The notes below the pieces were generated by a model. It saw only the letters and a program-made list of their open reading frames with translations, did not search any database and had not been told where the DNA came from. DNA of 51,545 nucleotides from the NCBI GenBank assembly GCA_030615025.1, contig JAUXAB010000020.1, positions 1 to 51,545 of the forward strand, read 5' to 3'. The position numbers and the translations under genes were made by a program. This document shows positions 7,469 to 13,439 of the stretch, in pieces. Position 1 is the first letter of the stretch; every line of letters starts with the position of its first letter. Source of the stretch: Phycisphaerae bacterium. GTDB lineage: Bacteria > Planctomycetota > Phycisphaerae > Sedimentisphaerales > Anaerobacaceae.

Positions 7469-7547
7469 TTTGAGCAAACTCCTAAAAAACGTATCCCGTA
7501 ATGCGATTCTTACACGATATACGGTACGCATTACGCACGACGAATAC
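7469..7547. repeat. TACGCATTACGCACGACGAAT-type repeat before gspL
   Basis: The gap between gspK and the probable gspL start contains degenerate repeats of ATTACG/GTATACG wording, ending ATTACGCACGACGAATA. Almost the same wording (TTGCGTAATGCACGACGAC) precedes the stop of gspH at 10598-10615. This is one of several simple-repeat classes at gene junctions of the block. Confidence 0.5.
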
Positions 7548-8876
7548 TTAGCTGGAGATCACAGCAATTCGTAGTATTTTTTTCCCATCTTTCGTTATCC
7601 CTATAATAGCTGATGCCTTTGCCACGCCACTTACCGCAGTCACTTTAATAGTAAAAACCCTGCTGACAGTTGTGATATATTTTTCGCACTTTCTAATCGA
7701 ATCAGAATACCTAAACAGCTCCTGTCTCAAATCCTCTATATTGGTAAAAGGCGTTATGCGTCTTCGCTGTATGATTTCTTCAGCTATTTTGTCGGCGTCG
7801 CCGCCGAAGGTAAAAGCCGCCTCCAACACATGACGGGGTGCGGTATTTATGTTAACCCTTCTCGAAGCCCACATTCCCATATATTTCAGAGCCGATTCTT
7901 TTCTGCTCTCGCTGATTATAGTTGGTCTGGCAAGCGCCTCGGTATCAATCAATGAGCTGTGACACAGTTTCGCAAAATCAGCGCTCTGTTTGGCGATCTG
8001 TTCAGCAGCAGATATAGTTTTCCTGACTGTCCGCGGTTGGGCAGGTCTGACTCTGCTGCGTCCGGTTCTTCTTGATCTGCTTGTCGTCGGTGTTTTTACT
8101 AACTGTTTTTCAATCCGACTTATCGCCTTGAAGTCAAGCTTGAAGGGTTTTATCTTACTTATCTGCTTTAGCTGCTCTTTTAGCGAATCAATCTGGACGT
8201 CATTGACTTCCATCCACTCGCAGAAAGTTTCGAATCCCGCCGTAACCTCCCGCCGGACTTCTCTTTCGTCCATTATCACCCAACCGATGGGGTATTTTGC
8301 ATTTTCGTCTTCAATTTCAATCCGAACTTTGGCAGAGCCGACCTCAAACTCAACCGGCTCGGTTACAAACGGCCAGAGCGGGCCATACGGACCACGCACT
8401 GTCAGAGAATTAGAGTCATTAGAATCACTAAAACCACTAACATAATTAGCATCGTTAATATCATTAAAGCCATTAACATCATTCGGCGCCGAGTCTGCAG
8501 AGTTCGGTGAGCTTACTTCTCTCTCTGCGTTCCTTCTGCTCTCCGCGGACAATATGTCTTCGTCTTGGGCAGTCCACTCGGCCAAAAGCTCTCTGTATTG
8601 CTCTTCGTTAAGCATAAACAAATCGGAAAAATCCGGCTCATTCGGACGTTCAACCAATCGCGGGGTGTTAATATCGTCCAACGTGGCAAGGGCGTATTTT
8701 ACCGCCGAGTCACAAGCATAGCGGGCTGCCTGATAATCTATGATATACCGGTCGCGGTGACGCTGGGCGGACATACGAATGCTCAGGGTAAACATCAGTG
8801 TCGAAAGCACGACCAACAGCACTAATGTCACCAAAAGCGCAATGCCATCTCGGACGTATTGTATCCGGCTACTCAC
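7548..8876 (-). CDS. gspK: Type II secretion minor pseudopilin GspK
   Basis: The 442-residue protein has a short leader and a prepilin-like site (RDG/IALLVTLVLLVVLS, about residues 9-25); as usual for GspK, the Glu at position +5 is absent. The C-terminal half carries the helix-hairpin-helix VNINTAPRHVLEAAF near residue 345 and a following RRRITPFTNIEDL block, typical of the T2SK domain. GspK caps the pseudopilus tip with GspI and GspJ. Unusual for the family is an Asn/Asp/Ser-rich run around residues 130-160, encoded by near-hexanucleotide repeats. Its start overlaps the gspJ stop by four bases. Confidence 0.87.
   Translation of the reverse strand: MSSRIQYVRDGIALLVTLVLLVVLSTLMFTLSIRMSAQRHRDRYIIDYQAARYACDSAVKYALATLDDINTPRLVERPNEPDFSDLFMLNEEQYRELLAEWTAQDEDILSAESRRNAEREVSSPNSADSAPNDVNGFNDINDANYVSGFSDSNDSNSLTVRGPYGPLWPFVTEPVEFEVGSAKVRIEIEDENAKYPIGWVIMDEREVRREVTAGFETFCEWMEVNDVQIDSLKEQLKQISKIKPFKLDFKAISRIEKQLVKTPTTSRSRRTGRSRVRPAQPRTVRKTISAAEQIAKQSADFAKLCHSSLIDTEALARPTIISESRKESALKYMGMWASRRVNINTAPRHVLEAAFTFGGDADKIAEEIIQRRRITPFTNIEDLRQELFRYSDSIRKCEKYITTVSRVFTIKVTAVSGVAKASAIIGITKDGKKILRIAVISS
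8405..8485 (-). repeat. In-frame hexanucleotide-like array in gspK
   Basis: On the coding strand this region is a chain of 6-bp units such as AATGAT, GTTAAT, AATGAT, ATTAAC, GATGCT, AGTGAT, TCTAAT. It is translated as N-D-V-N-G-F-N-D-I-N-D-A-N then S-D-S-N-D-S-N. The unit length is a multiple of three, so gain or loss of units preserves the frame. It lies between two conserved parts of the pseudopilin and probably forms a flexible loop. Confidence 0.75.
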
Positions 8877-9742
8877 TTTTTGCCTCTCGTTTCTAATCTT
8901 TCAGTAAGATTTCTCATTCTTCCGGTTTCTTCTGCTCTTTTGGTTTCTCCTGCTCTTTTGGTTTCTTGTGCTCTTTTGGTTTCTTCTGCTCCTTTGGTTT
9001 CTTCTGCTCTCTTGGTGAGATCGTCTTCCGGTTCCTTCTGCTCCTTTGGTGCGATTTTGAATTTGATTTTTCTGGTCCTGTCAATAGCTACGGTTCGCGT
9101 AAATTTTTGCTCATCGAACACATCCCAGGTATTTTCTAATGTCTTAAAAGGCTCGGCAAAAGAAATAGTTAGCTCAATACCAGGAGGCATTGAGCCGCTC
9201 CATTTATCAATAGGCTCTCCGCCCTTGACTGCCTGGACCTTAAAAAAAGTAATGCCGTCGCAAATCGGCACAAAAAGCGATTGTTCCCAGCTCTCTCTTT
9301 CTTCATCGAGCAGTTTATCTTCCAATAATCCGACCTCGCTGATGCGATGTCGGTATAAAACAAGGCAGTCGGTGTCATAATCATAGCTGGTCTGCCAGGT
9401 GATTCTTTCAAAGACCTTTGCCTTGTTCTTAGTGTCGACGATGGTTTTTGTAATTGCCAGTCGGGCGGTTGGGAAACCTTTTTCAAATTTATTGTTGATA
9501 TTAACTTTCGTATAAGCGTCGGAGGCAATTATTCTGTCGAGGTCTTCGGCGATGCGCTGCAGAACCTCAGAGGGCAGTCTGGAGCTATCAAGCCTGCGTG
9601 TGATTGTAGCAGCCACGCTCTCAGCCCGGCTATAGATGCCCAGCACCGTAACCAAAACCATCGCTGCTATCACCAGGGCTGCGAGCACCTCAGCCAGCGA
9701 AAAGCCCTGCGGGCCTGTAGATATGTTAGAAGCTTTTTTCAT
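8873..9742 (-). CDS. gspJ: Type II secretion minor pseudopilin GspJ
   Basis: The prepilin site PQG/FSLAEVLAALVIAAMV is seen at about residues 11-28, with Glu at +5 after cleavage. A globular domain follows with WQTSYDYDTDCLVLYRH and FVPICDGITFFKVQAV, as in GspJ. I chose the ATG at 9742 because it gives a 13-residue leader of normal size and follows the gspI stop; a GTG at 9772 overlaps gspI. The last 50 residues are a highly charged repeat of the hexapeptide TKRAEE, absent from typical GspJ. The stop overlaps the gspK start. Confidence 0.82.
   Translation of the reverse strand: MKKASNISTGPQGFSLAEVLAALVIAAMVLVTVLGIYSRAESVAATITRRLDSSRLPSEVLQRIAEDLDRIIASDAYTKVNINNKFEKGFPTARLAITKTIVDTKNKAKVFERITWQTSYDYDTDCLVLYRHRISEVGLLEDKLLDEERESWEQSLFVPICDGITFFKVQAVKGGEPIDKWSGSMPPGIELTISFAEPFKTLENTWDVFDEQKFTRTVAIDRTRKIKFKIAPKEQKEPEDDLTKRAEETKGAEETKRAQETKRAGETKRAEETGRMRNLTERLETRGKK
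8924..9013 (-). repeat. Five tandem 18-bp units encoding TKRAEE-like hexapeptides (gspJ tail)
   Basis: GGTTTCTTCTGCTCTTTT (plus-strand wording) is repeated five times at 18-bp spacing from 8924 to 9013, with one or two substitutions per copy. On the coding strand each unit reads K-R-A-E-E-T with variants G, Q and G at the third or fourth residue. This is a minisatellite able to change the length of the GspJ tail without changing frame. Confidence 0.85.
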
Positions 9743-9758
9743 AATATTTCGCACATCG

Positions 9759-10634
9759 TCAAAATTCGTCACAGTTTAATAATATTTGCCAGATCTGCTC
9801 GAAACTCATTTGGTTGAGCTCTTCCATAGTGTATCCGCATATCGTTTTCACAGCATCATCTGGTTGGCGCTGTTTATCTGGTTCGGGCCGTTCGCCTTGC
9901 TTAGGTTTTTTGTCTACCGGTACTATTTTGTCAGGATCAAGTCGCATCCTGTCCTCGATGGTCGGCTTGCCACCACTGTCTTTATAAAGATCAAGTTGAT
10001 TCATAACGTAACCGCCATCTTCGGTCTTGAGCATACCATTGTCTACCCACTGCTGGATAGTTTGCTCGTCGACGCCGGCGTATTCAGCAGCTTCTTCCAG
10101 CGTTTCGATAGCCTGGCCGGTTAACTGCTCTTGTTCTTCCTGCCGCTGCGCAAGAATTTGAAGCAACTGCGCCTTTGTCAAATCGGTTAGCCAGTGCGTT
10201 AGCTCAACCGCCTGCACTTCGCCTGCTGAGTCGGTATACTCGGTTGAGCAAATCGCCTGAATCCACATTCTCGCGGTTAACGGCTCGTAAAACGCCTCAA
10301 CAGTTGTCTGCCACTGGATGTCGGGATACCTGTCACTATCACCATACTCTACGGACTCTGCCACTGAATCCGAGGTAAGAAGCTCCTCCATATTCTTGCG
10401 TGCAACTTCGAAGGCCTGCATACGCAGCACCGAATCTGCCGCAGAGGCCATATAGCGGTTTAGAACGACCAATACACTCGTGCTGACAAAGGCTAATATA
10501 GCCAAAGCAGCTACAACTTCCACCAAGCTAAACCCCTTCTCTCTCGTATCGCGTATTGCGTCCCTTCGCTGCGCTCGAGGGCGGGATTGCGTATTGCGTA
10601 ATGCACGACGACTATTTTTAGAAGAGCACTTCAT
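9759..10634 (-). CDS. gspI: GspI-like minor pseudopilin with C-terminal helix-turn-helix-like extension
   Basis: The prepilin site REKG/FSLVEVVAALAILAFVS lies at residues 31-50, followed by a globular domain to about residue 155 with DSDRYPDIQWQTTVEAF, fitting GspI. At 291 residues it is more than twice the usual length. The extra part includes residues 176-216 (ETLEEAAEYAGVDEQTIQQW...NGMLKTEDGGY), which read like a MerR/excisionase-type winged HTH, then a Lys/Pro/Asp-rich stretch. The ATG at 10634 is preceded by AAAGG and overlaps gspH. Its 34-residue leader is almost entirely encoded by repeat sequence. Confidence 0.78.
   Translation of the reverse strand: MKCSSKNSRRALRNTQSRPRAQRRDAIRDTREKGFSLVEVVAALAILAFVSTSVLVVLNRYMASAADSVLRMQAFEVARKNMEELLTSDSVAESVEYGDSDRYPDIQWQTTVEAFYEPLTARMWIQAICSTEYTDSAGEVQAVELTHWLTDLTKAQLLQILAQRQEEQEQLTGQAIETLEEAAEYAGVDEQTIQQWVDNGMLKTEDGGYVMNQLDLYKDSGGKPTIEDRMRLDPDKIVPVDKKPKQGERPEPDKQRQPDDAVKTICGYTMEELNQMSFEQIWQILLNCDEF
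10543..10610 (-). repeat. Nested repeats encoding the GspI leader
   Basis: GCGTATTGCGT units flank a CCCTTCGCTGCGCTCGAGGG palindrome-like core on the plus strand; the reverse reads as RNTQSRPRAQRRDAIRDTRE in the leader. The core resembles the CCGAGCGCAGCCGAGG units at 178-244. One repeat therefore appears inserted into another, upstream of the prepilin-peptidase site. Confidence 0.6.
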
Positions 10635-11232
10635 CTTTCGCCTTTGGCATCAAAAGTTCAACATCACCTCTTTTTAACGCGACAACTCTGTTCATTCGGC
10701 TGACGACAACCGAATATGGTTGTTCCTGCTCGTCGAGCAGGACGATTTTTCCGCCGTATTGCCAGCCGGCGTGACCTGCGCGAAACTTGGCAATCTGGTG
10801 GTCTTCGTCGGTCTCCATCAAATCGTCGAACAAAACATAGATGACCTGGCAATTATTGCCAAAGTCATTTGTTACAATAATCTCCTCTTCCAGAACCTGC
10901 GACAGATCAGGGGAAGTAATCTGGCGAAGGGTATAGCTCTGCTCTGTCAGGTCAATGATAACTTCGTATCTTCTATCGCTCTCGGCGGCGGCGGTCGCAG
11001 CCATTTGCATTGTCGAGACAAACTCTTGGGCCTGTACCTTAAACGTACTCTTTCTGAGCAATCCGAAAAGATTTGGCATCGTCAAAAGCACAAACAGCGA
11101 GAGTACCAAAATCACCACTATCAACTCTGTCAGCGTAAAACCGCCGATGCGAGGATGGACGAATGCACGAATGTGTGAGCGAGTCGACACATTTGTGCAG
11201 CTACGCATTTTCGCATGTCCGCATTTTCGCAT
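10618..11232 (-). CDS. gspH: Type II secretion minor pseudopilin GspH
   Basis: The prepilin site IGG/FTLTELIVVILVLSLFVLLT is clear, followed by a ~130-residue globular domain with MQMAATAAAESDRRYEVIIDL, a GspH/FimT-like pattern. The start is uncertain: the ATG at 11232 lies just after the gspG stop and gives a 43-residue leader, while the ATG at 11208 would shorten it by eight. An earlier ATG at 11358 would run through gspG and is rejected. The leader is rich in Arg, Cys and His because it is encoded by GCGAAAATGCGGACATGCG-like repeats. Confidence 0.75.
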   Translation of the reverse strand: MRKCGHAKMRSCTNVSTRSHIRAFVHPRIGGFTLTELIVVILVLSLFVLLTMPNLFGLLRKSTFKVQAQEFVSTMQMAATAAAESDRRYEVIIDLTEQSYTLRQITSPDLSQVLEEEIIVTNDFGNNCQVIYVLFDDLMETDEDHQIAKFRAGHAGWQYGGKIVLLDEQEQPYSVVVSRMNRVVALKRGDVELLMPKAKDEVLF

Positions 11233-11240
11233 ATACGCAT
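11162..11240 (-). repeat. ATGCG-type tandem repeats encoding the GspH leader
   Basis: From 11190 to 11240 the plus strand reads as repeated CGCATTTTCGCAT/GTCCGCATTTTCGCAT units; further degenerate copies (GACGAATGCACGAATGTG) extend to 11162. On the coding strand this yields the MRKCGHAKMRS leader of GspH, starting at the gspG stop codon. Expansion here only lengthens the part removed by prepilin peptidase. Confidence 0.65.
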
Positions 11241-11755
11241 TAACCCGGATCTGTGCTTCTAAGGTCGGCATCATAGCCCTCACCGCCCTCTTCGCCGTCG
11301 GCACCATAGCTGATGATCTCGAATGACTTGCCGCTTTCAGGATAAAGTACATAGTCAAAATCCCGTCCCCAGCCGTCTTTGGTTACGTCCGTAGTTTCCA
11401 GATATCCACCCGGCTCAACAAGGTCCTCAAGCTCGCTCGGCGGGTCAATAAGAGCCATAAGTCCTTCTTCTTCGGTTGGGAACTGACCGGTGTCCATCTT
11501 GAACTGCATAACCGCCATATGAAGACTCTTCAGGTTGGCCTTGGTGGTTATAACACGAGCTTTATCAGTCGCACCCATGAAATTACGCACGAGCACGGTG
11601 GCAAGCAAGCCAAGGATAATCAGCACGGCCATAAGCTCGACCATCGTAAACCCCGTTAGAAGTAATCCTCTTAACCGCCGGGATGTCCCACCCACAGCGG
11701 GGACTTCTAACGGGGTAAAACCTTTTCGAATCTGGTTCTTTCTTCTTTTTTTCAT
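11240..11755 (-). CDS. gspG: Type II secretion major pseudopilin GspG
   Basis: GspG is the main subunit of the pseudopilus. The membrane-anchoring helix GFTMVELMAVLIILGLLATV and the conserved C-terminal part (FPTEEEGLMALIDPP, DGWGRDFDYVLYPESG, FEIISYGADGEEGGEG) are intact. The leader is odd: the first KGFT is followed by 23 inserted residues (beginning PLEVPAVGGTS and ending GLLLTGFT) before the real helix, so GFT occurs twice. The insertion is a palindromic element at 11650-11716. The upstream GFTPLEV itself looks like a prepilin motif but has no hydrophobic helix behind it. Confidence 0.93.
   Translation of the reverse strand: MKKRRKNQIRKGFTPLEVPAVGGTSRRLRGLLLTGFTMVELMAVLIILGLLATVLVRNFMGATDKARVITTKANLKSLHMAVMQFKMDTGQFPTEEEGLMALIDPPSELEDLVEPGGYLETTDVTKDGWGRDFDYVLYPESGKSFEIISYGADGEEGGEGYDADLRSTDPG
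11650..11716 (-). repeat. GTTAGAA-family palindromic element inside gspG
   Basis: ACCCCGTTAGAAGT (11650-11663) and ACTTCTAACGGGGT (11703-11716) are perfect 14-bp inverted arms around a 39-nt middle that contains GGGATGTCCC. The element plus a GFT duplication adds exactly 23 codons to gspG. The same arms occur in gspD (18934-18976) and the cytochrome gene (22006-22069). Confidence 0.88.
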
Positions 11756-11782
11756 CTATCTTCAAACTCCTAAAAAAGTTAC

Positions 11783-13000
11783 TCAAAAATTTACCGATGA
11801 AATTTTCAAAATCGGTAATATCGTAGCATAAGCAATTATCCCAACTATCCCAGCCATAACAATTATAATAAGCGGCTCGACTGCGGCGCTCAATCTCTCA
11901 ATAACTACGTCAGTTGAGGCCTCGAGGTTTTCGCTGATATTTTTGAGCATCGTTTCCAGCTCACCGCTTTTTTCGCCGACGGCAACCATATGGGCAATAG
12001 CAGGGTCAATAACGCCGCTATCCCTCAGCGGCGTTGCAATATCAGCGCCGGCAAGAATCCTCTCACGCGATTGCTGAATGGCTCTTTTCATAAGACTGTT
12101 GCCAGTAACTTCTGCCACAACACGAAGAGACTCTGCCATAGCAAGACCCGAACCAAGAAGCGTCGAAAGGGTAGAGGCAAAGCGCGAAACCACACGCTGC
12201 TTTATCAGAGGGCCAAACAACGGCAAAGACAGCAAAAACTTGTCACGCAAATATGCACCTCGCTCAGTCCGCAGAAATCTCCTGAGAACCAAGACGATAC
12301 CAAACACTGCCGCAATAACCACCAACAGCCGCCAGCTGGTCAGCACATGAGAAACGTTCATCAATTGTCTGGTAATCCACGGCAATTCCTGTCCTGCCCT
12401 GGTGATCTGCTCACCTATCTTGGGAATGACGGCGGTTGTCAAAATCAGAATGGCTGCAAGGCAAAATAAAATTAGAACAATTGGATATATCATCGCTGTA
12501 ATTATCTTCGATTCGACCCGCTGGCGTTTTTCCATAAAGCCGGCAATGGTCGACAAGCTCTTTCCTAAAGAGCCCGTAACCTCACCTACACGCACCATAC
12601 TTACAAAAATAACATCAAAATAATCGCTGTATTCTTTCAAGGCATCGGCAAATGACTCGCCGGTGACAACGCGGTCGCGAATGTCGCTAATGGCGTTTTT
12701 GAATCGCACATCGGAGACTTGTAAAGTAAGGACCGAAAGCGCTTCGGTCAGTTTAATACCCGAATTAAGCAGCGTGGCCATCTGCTTGGTAAAATCGATT
12801 ATCTGGGTCTTGCCGGCTCTGGCGAAAATCGAAAATAGCGCAGCTTTACCCTCGGCGCCGGAGCCAACCTCTGCGATTGATGCCGGGTGGACACTGCGCA
12901 CCCTCAACTGCTTTCGCGCGGCGTATGGACTTTCAGCCGTAATCGTGCCTTTGACTTTTTTGCCGTCCGCCGCTATCGCTATATAGTGGTATCTAGGCAT
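11783..13000 (-). CDS. gspF: Type II secretion inner-membrane platform protein GspF
   Basis: The 405-residue protein has the N-terminal MPRYHYIAIAADGKKVKG strand and two T2SF domains, each ending in membrane helices: YPIVLILFCLAAILILTTAV near residue 165-185 and a final helix, IIIVMAGIVGIIAYATILPI. The conserved GVKLTEAL-like GIKLTEALSVL and GSGLAMAESLR blocks are present. GspF couples the GspE ATPase to pseudopilus assembly. The start at 13000 abuts a TATTGACTATT-type repeat and has only a weak ribosome-binding site, which may matter because a foreign-looking gene sits just upstream. Confidence 0.94.
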   Translation of the reverse strand: MPRYHYIAIAADGKKVKGTITAESPYAARKQLRVRSVHPASIAEVGSGAEGKAALFSIFARAGKTQIIDFTKQMATLLNSGIKLTEALSVLTLQVSDVRFKNAISDIRDRVVTGESFADALKEYSDYFDVIFVSMVRVGEVTGSLGKSLSTIAGFMEKRQRVESKIITAMIYPIVLILFCLAAILILTTAVIPKIGEQITRAGQELPWITRQLMNVSHVLTSWRLLVVIAAVFGIVLVLRRFLRTERGAYLRDKFLLSLPLFGPLIKQRVVSRFASTLSTLLGSGLAMAESLRVVAEVTGNSLMKRAIQQSRERILAGADIATPLRDSGVIDPAIAHMVAVGEKSGELETMLKNISENLEASTDVVIERLSAAVEPLIIIVMAGIVGIIAYATILPILKISSVNF

Positions 13001-13001
13001 T

Positions 13002-13033
13002 GACTATTTTCCATTGTCTATTGACTATTTTTT
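13002..13033. repeat. TATTGACTATT-type repeat, left flank of the four-helix-bundle gene
   Basis: TTGACTATTTTCCATTGTCT followed by ATTGACTATTTT is an imperfect direct repeat that covers the stop of the four-helix-bundle gene and reaches the gspF start. Related wording (AAATAGTAAATAGTCAGTAG) lies on the other side of the same gene at 13408-13430. Confidence 0.55.
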
Positions 13034-13374
13034 CTCGCTGTTTTTCGAGAAGAGACAAAAATTTTTGTTAATTCCTTTGCTTCTTCAAGTAGTGGCGTAA
13101 CTTTCCTTTTGTTCAGTAGTTGCTCATCAATAACGAATTCCATCCAGAAGTATGCTTCATCGACTTCTTCTATGACGACTGCAAGTTTTGCAATGAAACT
13201 GGCTTTCGAGTGAGCAACACAAGCTGCTCGATAGTTTGAAGCAACGGAAGTAGAGCATCGGATTAGTTGACCTTTAATATAATTGCCCAAATAACTTCTG
13301 GGTAAAGCCATACCGAGTTTAACGCAACGATGCGCAAACTCTTTTGTTCTTTTCTTTGGTTCGTCTTTATCCAT
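13018..13374 (-). CDS. Four-helix bundle protein (23S rRNA intervening-sequence protein family)
   Basis: The 118-residue, all-helical protein has the family pattern: KEFAHRCVKLGMALPRS, then QLIRCSTSVASNYRAACVA, then a KLAVVIEEVDEAYFWMEF helix pair and a final basic helix. The conserved polar S-x-x-S-N-Y-R turn is present. These small proteins are found both inside 23S rRNA intervening sequences and scattered between genes; their function is unknown. Here the gene splits gspE from gspF, and simple repeats flank it on both sides, which points to insertion into an existing operon. Confidence 0.85.
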   Translation of the reverse strand: MDKDEPKKRTKEFAHRCVKLGMALPRSYLGNYIKGQLIRCSTSVASNYRAACVAHSKASFIAKLAVVIEEVDEAYFWMEFVIDEQLLNKRKVTPLLEEAKELTKIFVSSRKTARKNSQ

Positions 13375-13395
13375 TTCTAACGTGGCCTATTCCCA

Positions 13396-13439
13396 TAGCA
13401 AATATCAAATAGTAAATAGTCAGTAGTAAATTGTAAATG
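13396..13439. repeat. AAATAGTAAATAGTCAGTAG repeat, right flank of the four-helix-bundle gene
   Basis: Degenerate 9-10-bp units (ATATCAAAT, AGTAAATAGT, CAGTAGTAAAT, TGTAAATGT) fill the gap between the four-helix-bundle gene and the gspE stop at 13440. On the minus strand they resemble the TATTGACTATT units on the other side of the gene. Confidence 0.5.

Noticed and set aside
8405..9013. Possible CRISPR-like array because of regular repeats
   Set aside because: Units are 6 and 18 bp, contiguous without spacers, and translated in frame in gspK and gspJ.
13018..13374. 23S rRNA gene containing this four-helix-bundle protein as an intervening sequence
   Set aside because: No rRNA-like sequence flanks it; both neighbours are gsp genes.
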